From the NCBI GenBank assembly GCA_946965045.2, contig OX337241.1, positions 248,001 to 312,000 on the forward strand: a stretch of 64,000 nt of DNA, read 5' to 3'. This document shows positions 20,742 to 30,379 of the stretch, one piece after another. Numbering within the stretch: the stretch's first letter is position 1; each line of letters opens with the position of its first letter. The DNA is from Epithemia pelagica (Eukaryota > Bacillariophyta > Bacillariophyceae > Surirellales > Surirellaceae). The position numbers and the translations under genes are program-made. The notes below the pieces were generated by a model. That model was not told the origin of the DNA and did not search any database. It saw only the letters and a list, made by a program, of their open reading frames with translations.

Positions 20742-22433
20742 CTACGACAAATCCCCATTGGCATCTCCACTACTTGGTGGAGCGACGGACGGTGTTGATG
20801 ATGACGGCGACAAGTTCCCCATGGCGTCTTGTTCTTGCAAGGACGGTGGTGCTTCTAAATGAACTTCCTTGAGAATCCCAATGCCTCGCACATGCCCCTC
20901 ACGTAAAATGACTCGCATTCCTTTCCGAATGTATTGTGGTCCTTGCAAAAAGGAAAAGACGGCACGTGCTCGTTGTCCAGGTCGCAACACGGTAGGTTGT
21001 GTTTTGGAGGCATCACGCGCCATGGCACGTCGTGTGGTGGTGGTTTCTGTAGTAGTAGAAGCTACCGCTGCGGCACCCGTGGCGTTGACATGAAGAATTT
21101 GAAAGTCTTCCAATCGGCACGTTTGTTTCAAATGCAAGATATGCATGGTCGTTTGGGTTTGTCCTCGCACCATGGTGACAGCGTCGCCCTTGGCCAAACA
21201 AATCTCGGCCGTAAAGGCTACAGCCGGTGGCGTCAAGGGTTCCTTTTGCATGACCATACCCTTTCGGGACAAGAGTCGTCGTTGTGGTTTGGTCAAGGCC
21301 ACGGCAAAGCAGGCGGCATGACCGGCCCAGACACGATCGACCAAGGTTTGGGCGACATGAATGGATTTGGCGACCGTTTTCATAAAGGTGGCATCTTTGA
21401 GGGGTCCAATATACAAGGTATCGCCCTTGTTGGCATGACCGGCATTGACAAAGCCCGACAAGACGGTTCCGACACCCGTCACATTGAAAATTTCTTCAAT
21501 CAAAAATTCAAACGGACGATCGTGCTTTTTGGAATGGATCCGACGTTTGGGTACCGTCCACAACAATTGTCGGACCAACTCCAATCCATTGCCCGTGACA
21601 CAGGAACATTCCAAAATGGGTGCCACGGCATGCGTCTTGTCACGTACCACGGACAAATCGTCGGTACTCCGTACGGCAAAGGGTTTTTTGCCAATATCCG
21701 GTGCTCTCAATGCTTGAGCAATGCGTTGTCGAGAATGCTTCAACACATTGGGTGGTGCCGCATCGACTTTGGTAATGACGACAATGACTGGAATACCACA
21801 CATGTGACAGAGGGACAAATGATGGACCGTCATGTAGGTTAAACCCTGAGAGGCATTGACCAAGACCAGGGCATAGTCGGCCATGCCTCGCGACAATCCA
21901 GCAATGGTGGTTTTGAAATACTTTTCGTGTCCAGCCAAATCGATCAAACTCACAGTTCGTGATTGGGCTTGTTTGGCCACATAGCGTTCGGCATAACGAC
22001 CAACACTCTTTGGAGGAATCACAGTTTGGCCGTGTTTGTCGTAGGCCAACAAGTGACTGGTAATTGTACTGGTCCGTCCGGATTCAACCTCATGCTTGAA
22101 CTTCGATACAAGCAAACGATTGGATCCATTGCCATCGTCTAGTTTGGAATGACACAAGGTCCCAATCAAGGTGGATTTACCGGCATCGACATTACCCACA
22201 ACGGCTACTCGTAAATGAAGATTGGACAAGAGTTCCAAAATATGACTCTGAGGATCCTCGTCCGTCGACGGTAACGACGAGGAAAGGAGACTTGTTGTTG
22301 TATTCAAGCTTGCCTTGTCCTCGGGTTCCTTCATCAGGTCGTCGGACGATGAGGAATGGGCCTCCTTCTTTTCAACCTCCTTCGCCACCACCATCTCTTC
22401 TTGTGGCTGTGGTGATGATGCGTGAGGCGACAT
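20742..22433 (-). CDS. GTPBP1/GTPBP2-like translational GTPase
   Basis: A 563-aa single-exon protein related to EF-1alpha. An acidic, Ser-rich N-terminus of about 70 residues precedes the G domain: P-loop GNVDAGKST (residues 80-88), a switch I region with SGRTSTITSH, DLAGHEKY (G3), and ITKVD (G4, in place of the commoner NKxD). Then come the domain II and III beta-barrels, with FNVTGVGTVLSGFVNAG being a typical domain II entry and GMVMQKEP in domain III. This combination, with TKVD and RTSTI, is characteristic of the GTPBP1/2 family. In animals these proteins act in ribosome rescue and mRNA decay. Cytosolic by lack of targeting signal. The C-terminal tail is Ser/Pro-rich. Confidence 0.88.
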   Translation of the reverse strand: MSPHASSPQPQEEMVVAKEVEKKEAHSSSSDDLMKEPEDKASLNTTTSLLSSSLPSTDEDPQSHILELLSNLHLRVAVVGNVDAGKSTLIGTLCHSKLDDGNGSNRLLVSKFKHEVESGRTSTITSHLLAYDKHGQTVIPPKSVGRYAERYVAKQAQSRTVSLIDLAGHEKYFKTTIAGLSRGMADYALVLVNASQGLTYMTVHHLSLCHMCGIPVIVVITKVDAAPPNVLKHSRQRIAQALRAPDIGKKPFAVRSTDDLSVVRDKTHAVAPILECSCVTGNGLELVRQLLWTVPKRRIHSKKHDRPFEFLIEEIFNVTGVGTVLSGFVNAGHANKGDTLYIGPLKDATFMKTVAKSIHVAQTLVDRVWAGHAACFAVALTKPQRRLLSRKGMVMQKEPLTPPAVAFTAEICLAKGDAVTMVRGQTQTTMHILHLKQTCRLEDFQILHVNATGAAAVASTTTETTTTRRAMARDASKTQPTVLRPGQRARAVFSFLQGPQYIRKGMRVILREGHVRGIGILKEVHLEAPPSLQEQDAMGNLSPSSSTPSVAPPSSGDANGDLS

Positions 22434-23403
22434 GAGAGAGAAAAAGAATGAGTTGGCTTCTCTCTTTCGGACTTGGGTCTTTGACGTTGAGGTGCAAACA
22501 ATCGGAAGAATGTGATTGCTTCTTGATGTATACGGTTGTCTTGAAAGTTTAGTTCTGCAGTAGTAGGTGATGCCTTGGAGCTTCTGCTAATAACAGGACC
22601 GATTCGGAGGAGTATGATAATAAGGATAATAACCTTGGTTCTAACTGCCTTGGTCGTAATAATCGGTGTTCTGCGTCGTAGTCGTTAATGATCGTAGTGT
22701 TCGTTGTGTTGTTGTTCCAAAAGATCTCGTCCATTGCCATGCACCGGTCGAGAGGAGGGAAAAAAGAGGCTTTTTTCTTCTTCTTCTTCTAGCTCCAACA
22801 GGGGACGCCAAAAGCAAAACCGTATAGAGCAATAATAAGAATTCGATCCACAAACAGAGAGTATCAATCTCTCTCTCTCGATAACAGTAGCAAGAACAAC
22901 AACAACCAGACTGGAGACTTGAGAGAGAGTTCCAGAACAGCAAAACAAAAGGGGATTGATTCAAAACAGCAACGTCCCAAAAGGAATGCTTGCAAGCACA
23001 GAATCGTTCCAAAGATGAAAACAAGGAGGGGGGTCTTTCAAAACACCAAACAGATATGTGATGTCTCGTCGTTCTGCTTCTTTTGCCGACAAAGATCGCT
23101 GTCGATGGATCTTTTTTTGGCATCGGTCTCGTCTACTTTTTACATCATAGTGGTTTTCTGCCAAACTGATTGGACTGAGATGGCGCCGCACCCGGATTGC
23201 GGGTGGGGATGTAAGGAGCTATGATGGAAGGAGACGTTCGTGAATCGTCGCTTATTTCATAGTTATGCTACATCTAACAACCACCACAGAAATCTCTCGA
23301 CGCTATAAACTTTTCAGTATGTAAAAAATATGGAGTATAGAGTCCATGCATATTACGAGAGAGGTTTACGACTACGGTTCTCCTAGATTGTGGGATTGTT
23401 TGA
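22434..23403. other. Intergenic between GTPase gene and psbA
   Basis: About 970 bp holding the GTPase promoter side and the psbA 3' side. It contains a TTC/GAA-rich stretch near 22775-22795 and a short CT repeat near 22870. Minus-strand frames up to 160 codons here show no domain and are compositionally odd, so I do not call them. Confidence 0.5.
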
Positions 23404-24731
23404 TTAGGCGACGACGGAAGGAGCAGTCATGGCCACGGGCAAGACTTCGCCACTGGCCAAATCCAAGGGAAAGTTGTGAGCGTTACGTTCGTGCATGACT
23501 TCCATACCCAAATCGGCGCGGTTGATAATGTCGGCCCAGGTGTTGATGACACGGCCCTGAGAGTCAATCACGGCTTGGTTAAAGTTGAATCCGTTCAAGT
23601 TAAAGGCCATGGTCGAGACACCCATGGCAGTCAACCAGATACCAATCACGGGCCAGGCGGCCAAGAAAAAGTGCAAGGCACGCGAGTTGTTGAAAGACGC
23701 GTATTGGAAGATGAGACGACCAAAGTATCCGTGGGCGGCGACAATGTTGTAGGTTTCTTCTTCTTGACCAAACTTGTAACCGTAGTTGGTGGATTCACTT
23801 TCGGTGGTTTCACGAATCAAGGAGGAAGTCACCAAGGAACCATGCATGGCAGAAAAGAGGGATCCACCAAAGACACCAGCAACACCAGCCATGTGGAAGG
23901 GGTGCATCAAAATGTTGTGTTCGGCTTGAAACACCAACATAAAGTTAAAGGTTCCGGAGATACCAAGGGGCATACCATCGGAGAAGGATCCTTGTCCAAT
24001 GGGGTAGTTGAGGAAGACAGCAGTGGCTGCAGCAACAGGGGCCGAAAAGGCGGTAAAGATCCAAGGGCGCATACCCAAACGGTAGGAAAGTTCCCATTCA
24101 CGGCCCATGTAGGCGGCCACACCAGTCAAAAAGTGCAAGACAATCAATTGGTATTCACCACCATTGTACAACCATTCATCCACCGAAGCAGCTTCCCAGA
24201 TGGGGTACAAGTGCATACCGATGGCGTTGGAAGAGGGGACAACGGCACCCGAAATAATGTTGTTACCATACAACAAGGATCCAGCAACGGGTTCACGGAT
24301 TCCATCAATATCGACTGTGGTAAATCAACAATGTTAGTGGACTCATTTCTCTTGTGGTTATCATTTTTTAGTCAAGGAGCGCACATACCGGGAGGAGCAG
24401 CGATAAAGGCGGTGATGAAGCAAGTGGTGGCGGCGAGCAAGGTGGGGAACATGAGGGTTCCAAACCATCCAATGTAGAGGCGGTTTTCGGTACTGGTGAT
24501 CCAGTTGGAAAACTTTTCCCAGACAGTGGCAGTGTTGCGCTTGGCGACAGCGTTCGTGTCCAAAGAGGCAGCCTTCAATTGGAAATCGGTCTCGGCCTCC
24601 ACATTGGTAGGAACAAAGGCAACGGCCGAAGACGAGGAAGTACGGGCGTTGGTGTTCAAAGGAGCAGGTGCGGTGAAAGCATTGGCTTGAGAAGCCAAAA
24701 GAGTGGCAACAATGGCAGTGGCGAACTTCAT
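23404..24731 (-). CDS. psbA: Photosystem II D1 protein, nuclear-encoded with plastid presequence
   Basis: Join of exon 1 (24389-24731) and exon 2 (23404-24314) gives a 417-aa precursor: about 57 residues of presequence plus the 360-aa length of diatom D1. D1 binds P680, pheophytin, QB, the non-haem iron and the Mn4CaO5 cluster in the thylakoid membrane. Landmarks by standard D1 number (precursor minus 57): [12 protein letters not shown], His118, Glu130, Tyr161 (TyrZ) in [11 protein letters not shown] with Asp170, AEHN with Glu189 and His190, MHPFHM, the QB loop YASFNNSR with Ser264, His272, and [17 protein letters not shown] with His332, Glu333, His337, Asp342 and the Ala344 processing site. 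A 16-residue C-terminal extension remains for CtpA. Codons are mostly C- or G-ending, unlike AT-rich plastid genes. Substitutions relative to usual D1 include P111E, L121T and I160N. Same strand as both neighbours. Confidence 0.96.
24315..24388 (-). other. Spliceosomal intron in psbA
   Basis: 74 bp, phase 1, with donor GTATGTGCGC and acceptor TTTACCACAG. Splicing joins IAAPP directly to [12 protein letters not shown], exactly the conserved D1 order. Unspliced translation stops after four extra residues. Confidence 0.95.
24561..24731 (-). other. Bipartite plastid-targeting presequence of D1
   Basis: Encodes residues 1-57. Residues 1-18 ([17 protein letters not shown] after Met) form a signal peptide for the ER-derived outer plastid membrane. 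Cleavage before Phe19 gives the diatom ASAFAP-type motif (ANA-FTAP). Residues 19-57 are Thr/Ser/Ala-rich and act as transit peptide. Fucoxanthin-chlorophyll proteins and other diatom plastid precursors use the same design. It replaces the native D1 N-terminus, including the usual Met-Thr start. Confidence 0.9.
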
Positions 24732-25432
24732 TTTTCTCTTGTTTTGGAAGATGAACTCGAAATTGTGAGAACGGACAGTTCAGGACCGTCCCTGCATTTT
24801 GAAGAGAGGGGAACCCAACTATACTCTGACTCTGATGAGGAACACGTACGTGTCGAGAATGAAGAACCTGCCCTGTGTCTTTGACAAGCATCCGTCGAAT
24901 CCTTGCCTTTGCAAACCGTGTTGCTAAGATACCAGCCAGCTGTCCATTCGACACAATTAGATTCTTTGCCAGTAGCATTACTAGCAAGTCGACCAGGACT
25001 GCTTGCGAGGCATTTGGCCTTTCTGTCGCAAAAATGAGCTGTTTGATCCATCAGCAAACGACCACGCAAAAATTGTATCTGCCGAAATAGGTAGAAGGAA
25101 GCCACATCAATTCCCAACACTGGGTCAGATCCTTCTTTCGATTCGACAGCTCAGATGTGTGTACCCTACTAGCCCTCTACAAATATACCATGCATGGGTA
25201 AACATTCATACATTCATCCCACCCATGTTCACAGTGCCATAGGAAGCGACGAAAGATTCCAAGTCAGATTGACAGACTGATGCCCTTTCTTCGTCGTGTC
25301 TTTATTACAGATGCGCTTATCAGTACAATAGCATCTATTGCGCATCTTTTCTGTGCGACTGAATCTCGCGATTCGGAAGCATCTTCCGCGAATTCCAGTC
25401 GCTTTTCATAAACGACCGTCACTCGTTATTCG
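24732..25432. other. psbA 5' flank and putative promoter region
   Basis: 700 bp between the RING gene's stop and the psbA ATG. The immediate leader (24732-24760) is A-rich (AACAAGAGAAAA before the ATG). No reliable core promoter element can be assigned by eye. Short frames on both strands are not convincing. Confidence 0.5.
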
Positions 25433-28315
25433 TTACACACTGTCGAGTCCTTGGCGTTGACTCTCTCGGTGTCGTGCTTCTGCGTCGTCATCGTCATCTT
25501 CGTCAAAACTATCCTGAGAGTCCTCCAAATCATAATCCGGCCAACGAGTCGTCACGGACAGGAGCGAATCTTGTCGTTGCGGAGTCAAAGTTTCTGGTCG
25601 TCGTCGTTCTGGTGAACCACTACTAGGTTCCTGCAAATCGGAAAAGGTTTGATAAATGCGTTCTTGTTGAATCGCCCAAAAGGATGAAAAGGATGACAAT
25701 GGATACGCTAGCAAATGATCTTGTGAATCGTCCGATCGCGACGTGACCAACGTGGTCGCAGTCGACGACCGCACTGTTCCAGAAGAAGAGGGACGCACAT
25801 GTCGTTGTGGCCGTCGTGGTCGAGGTGACGATCGCGGTGGCGAAGACCGTGATCGCTGTAGTAAAGGAGAAGACGAGGAAGGTCGCTGTCGACGACCCAT
25901 GGTTCGTTGCTGAGATGATGATGAGGGACGGAACGGCCATTCTGGCACGTCTCCTTCATGTTGCGGTAAGGCGTCGCTCGAGGATGCGCGGAGCCGTTGG
26001 GCATACCAGGCTCGAGAAAGGCGTTGTGTCGTGCTGCTAGGAGTAGCATCCGTGGCGCTGTTGCTGTTAGAGTTGCTGTCATTGTTGGTTCGATGAGTTG
26101 TACGAATGTTGTGGCGTGAGGATGGAGCATGTGGAACTCGTGGAAGTGGCCGTATCGGTCTCTGCAGTTGCGAATTTTGTTGTTGTTGGGCCAGTATTTG
26201 TCCCACAATATGAGCAAAAGACCCAGAAGACGAGTCATCATCATCATTGCCCCCCTCCTCATCGTCATCGTGGTCTTCACTCATGGTGCTGTCATTGTCC
26301 AGAGGACTCGTCGTGGTGAAAGGATTGCGACGAGCCTGTGGTTTGAACATTTCTACCCGACGTCGACATACAGGACAGGTCAATTGATCTCGTTCACAAT
26401 GACATGCCCACTCCTCCCAACATGTCGTATCAAATACATGACCACAGGGAAGTAGCTTCAACGGAAGACCATCCGAGCCGACCATTCTCCCTACTTGATG
26501 ATGTTTATGCTTGGACAACAATGGCAGTGTTTCACCGCGGCCACTTCTATATTGAAAGCTTTCCAAACAAATGGGACAACAGGTTGCCTTGAATTTCCCT
26601 TGAAGGGCCCGTCCAGCATGAATCAAATCCCATTGGTTTTGTACCATGCGGAGCCACCGCTTGGTATCGTCACACCATGTGTGACATTCGCGGCAAGTGA
26701 TGGTACCAAGACTGGCCACAACACAGCACTGAAAACACCAGGCGACCGCTACCGCAATGGCGGCCAACCATCCCAAGGAAATCCACCACCAATTCTTTTT
26801 GTTTTTCGTAGTATTACTTGTAGGATTGGTCGATGCCTCGTCGCCGTCCTCCCGATTGTTGTCGTCTGTTTCTGAATCGGATAGTACTTCTTGCTCGTCG
26901 TCCTCACTATCCGCTTCATCCGTAGACACGGATCTTTGGCCCTTGGATTGGGTTCCATTGTTGCTCACGAGAAGATGCTCTTGACCATTTTCAATCTCAT
27001 GCACCTCCTCCAACCCAACTTCAGGAGCAGCGTTTGGTTCCTTGGAATGTACTCCAGCGTCCTGTGCTGTCAGATGATTTGGTGTCGACGACGACATTGT
27101 TGGTTGTCCATTCTGGGTTTTATCTTTCTCCAAACTCTGTCCCACCAAAATGGAATTTGGGTCGCTGGTTGTTGTTGCGGACGACGATTCCTTGGGTTGA
27201 GCTTCCAAAAACCACTGGACTGTTTCTTGAATGGCTCGGACCACCTCGCCCTGTTGCATCAACGTCGTCAACGAGTATTTGAGCGTGATCCACCCGCTAC
27301 TGTCGTCGTCGTCATTGGGGGATCTCGGAGGAAGAGGGTGGAGGGGATTCACCGAAATGGTACGCCGGACCGTTGGAGAATGAACATAGATAAAGGCTTG
27401 TTGGTCCGTTGGAGAAATGACCAATAGATCGAAGGACGAGGGTTTGACCTCGGTGGTAAAAAAGCGATAGAGTAGACCCGTAAACGTTCCAATGTCACAA
27501 CGGTCTCGGTCGCAATCCACTCCGAACCACTGTGTGATCCAAATGAGGCGACCACACAAGCATCATGAGGGTGACTGTCCATGAGCAACCACAGTGACAC
27601 AATCGGTACAACACAAACATATCTTACGTACCACGTAAGGTAAGGCGTTTTGTTTGTGCACAGACCGTTCGGGAGGCAAAATCACCACCACCACCATTGG
27701 GGCCGTAGTAGTATTCGTTGTAGAATCCGGCGCCAGATTGCGAATGGTTTGACGTTCCATGGCGGTCAATGTGGCACTGGGATCGCACAGGGTGACCAGC
27801 TCCTCGTGACGACTCGCGTTATTATTATTATTATTGTTGTTGTTGGTATCGTCCAGGAACCGACGACCGCATTCCTCAAACGGCGTCAACCATTGGCGTT
27901 CTCGTTCTTGATGGATTCGGTGCGCAACCGACAAGTGAGCCGATACGGTACCACTGGTATCATACGGACCGTCGTTCCAATGGTCGGACAAATGGTAGTG
28001 CGAATCATGGTACGACGAATGGTACGAGCCATGGTTGGACGAATGATCATACGAATCATGGTACGACAAATGATGGTAGGAAGAATGACTCCGGGATGCG
28101 ACACCGGCCTGTCGCTGGGAGACCAATGCCGTCGCAAACGTAAACAGAGAACTAGGAATCAGCACAACAATCACGGTCACGGCCACCAGGAGGTACCAGG
28201 GAAGACGACCGAAAAAAAAAGAAGAAGAAGAAGAACCACCACCACGACTCCATCCTGGTTGCCCGGTTGTCCTCATGGTGGTGTGACGGTGGAAGGAAAG
28301 TATCGACACCAACAT
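25433..28315 (-). CDS. TPM-like domain, membrane-anchored RING-finger protein
   Basis: Two exons (27632-28315 and 25433-27529) give about 926 residues. The N-terminus has a transmembrane or signal segment (WYLLVAVTVIVVLIPSSLF), then a His/Tyr/Ser-rich linker. Next is a region with LTAMERQTIRNL, VVVVILPPERS and, across the splice, LLVISPTDQQAFIYVHS, followed by YSLTTLMQQGEVVRAIQETV. This order resembles a TPM domain (inference). An acidic region precedes a second membrane helix (LGWLAAIAVAVAWCFQCC). The RING-H2-type finger follows: CPICLESF, LLPCGHVFDTTCWEEW, CPVCRRR. RING fingers recruit E2 enzymes, so a membrane E3 ubiquitin ligase is likely. The C-terminal 300 residues are Ser/Arg/Asp-rich and disordered. 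Confidence 0.72.
27530..27631 (-). other. Proposed intron in TPM-like/RING gene
   Basis: 102 bp, phase 0, with donor GTACGTAAG and acceptor ATCACACAG. Splicing links ALPYV to WFGVDCDRD and unites two long minus-strand frames that otherwise each lack part of the protein. Confidence 0.65.
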
Positions 28316-30379
28316 ATGATGGGACTCCCAACAACACAGTGAATGAGTGAGTGAGATCGACTCCTGACTTGTGTGTTTGTCCTATTGTGGAAGGAATGTT
28401 CCACAACCAGAAATGCCAACGGACAGTATAATAGGTACAGACGTGTGTGCGTTCGACCAAAGAGTGACGAGAGATGTCGGCTACGAGTTTTCAGGAACCG
28501 TCGCCGTTCATGGGGTGTGTTCCGTTTCGACAGTACGGATCTTTACAATATCTCCAAAGACACGAGATGAGCGATAGAGGAAGAATGCAGCGACAGAACA
28601 ATTGTTGAAGGTTTGTGGAGAAATTGATGGCATCGCGGTGCGTGTGTGGTGACACCCTGGAAATGCGCAATCCCGGAAAAATGAGAAGAGAAACAAACGC
28701 GACCGCGTCACCAGGAAATTCGGAGGGGTAGCTCTGGTAGCTAGGAGTTTGGCTGATTCGGAGCATAGGGAAATGGTGGAGCGCGATCATGTCTTCTATC
28801 ACATCTCCTTGATCATGAAACGAACTATGGATACTACCCGTCTATACAAATCAAACCTTTTGGTCCGTTTGGATCTCCCAACGTTTCATGGGTGAGAGAA
28901 GAAGTCTGCATCCTAACTCAACGCATTCCGAACTGCCACCGGCCGAATCATAGGCTCCACCATAGGAGATAGAGTGATGAAACAAAACAGGTTGTCATTC
29001 CTCGGTGGAGTAGCTTTTGGTGTGAGAAATATACCATGATTCACAGGGGGAAAACGGTCTAGATTTGTGGACACTGGCCACCCACGGTTCAACCGCCGGC
29101 ACTACCACACCCAAAGGAACAGCACAGCCATGCAGGATCCCAGCCTTTTGTGGTTTCGTAGGAAACGGTGGGACTATGGGGAACGGTGGGACTCCGGGGA
29201 CCCGCGGCCTCTATACCGAAATCACATGGAACAAGGCTGTGCTATCCATGGTTGGCGTTCTCGCACAACCATGAGTATTGCGCAACGGCAAGCTGTCCAT
29301 TGGCATTGCGCTTTGAAACTACGTTCTGTCAAAGTCCATGGTGGGTGTTGTTCTAGCTAGGAAGAGGAGGAGTCGTACCTAGATCCAACATTTCTCATTG
29401 TACCGTTGAAAGACTCTATCGCTACTTTTTTATGTATCTTGTGGGTAGCTTTTCTTCCCAAACCGTCCGTGCGGGATCCATAGAGTCGTCAAACGTGCGT
29501 GACTCGCCAGACAAAGAATCCTCGTCCTGCGTCCATGCGTTGAAGCTCCCAAGTCACATAGATCCATGTGCGTGAGGCGAGCGCGAGCGGACGACGTCTC
29601 TCAAGAATACGGGATCGAAGAGTACTCCCCCGGCAAGTGTAGAAGAATATTCTTGGGAGTCCGTTCGCCTCCCCACCACGCCGGTCAAGCGCCTCCCGAG
29701 CGTCCATTCCGGATTTTGGATTCTTGTAAAGGCCATGTTTTAGTTATCGATCGTGTCGAATTCGGCCAAGGGGTGTAGTGATTGCTCCGGAGTCGTGCCG
29801 CGACGAGCACATTCCCGCGCGCGGAGTGCCCTCAACAGACAGAGACTGCCGACGAAAAATTCGATAGCAGTGTAGCGTGGTACAGAATTTTTGTCGAAAC
29901 CCTGGACATGATCCAATTTTTTGTCTTGGGAAGGACACCAAAATTGCCATAAGTGCAGTGGTCGGTAGGAAGTTCTCCATCCACCCTTTGGTATAAGTAC
30001 AATAAGTCAGCCCCACCTTATCGTACGAGGGGTGATTTCCCAAAGGAATGAATGGCCCAGCCCGACCAAGCAGGCTCGATATCGTAAAAGCTTAAGTATA
30101 AATTTATCGGTTGAGTCTCAGTTCAGACTGGCCGGCGCATTTTACTTAGAGCGCCAAAATGTGAATCGGAACAGTGTCGGTGGCCGGAAAACGAATCCGA
30201 CGAAAAAGGTGAGGCTGGACTTTTTTTGGTTTGCCCTCTCTTTTTTCAACACACCAACATCATCTCTCGGATCGATCGGATCCAGAACACGCTACTTGTG
30301 CTCACAATTCCTCAGCTGGTCTTTACTGCAAGCTGCCACCAAACCAACCACTCACAGGAAACCGTTTGTGATTCTCAAG
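28316..30379. other. Intergenic, divergent promoter region, no gene seen
   Basis: About 2 kb between two divergently transcribed genes. Short frames around 28370-28800 and 29065-29780 occur on both strands without recognisable content. The last 350 bp is open upstream of the cingulin-like ATG in the same frame but looks like leader, not protein. Confidence 0.45.

Noticed and set aside
23476-24477. 333-codon plus-strand frame antisense to psbA
   Set aside because: It is the mirror of highly biased C-ending codons on the minus strand and has no domain; D1 on minus is certain.
23404-24731. psbA as plastid contamination or a plastid-DNA insertion
   Set aside because: It has a spliceosomal intron, an import presequence and nuclear codon use, and lies between ordinary nuclear genes with continuous sequence.
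23404-24731. psbA as a ChlF-type rogue D1
   Set aside because: The manganese-cluster ligands (Asp170, Glu189, His332, Glu333, Asp342, Ala344) are all present; rogue forms lack several of them.
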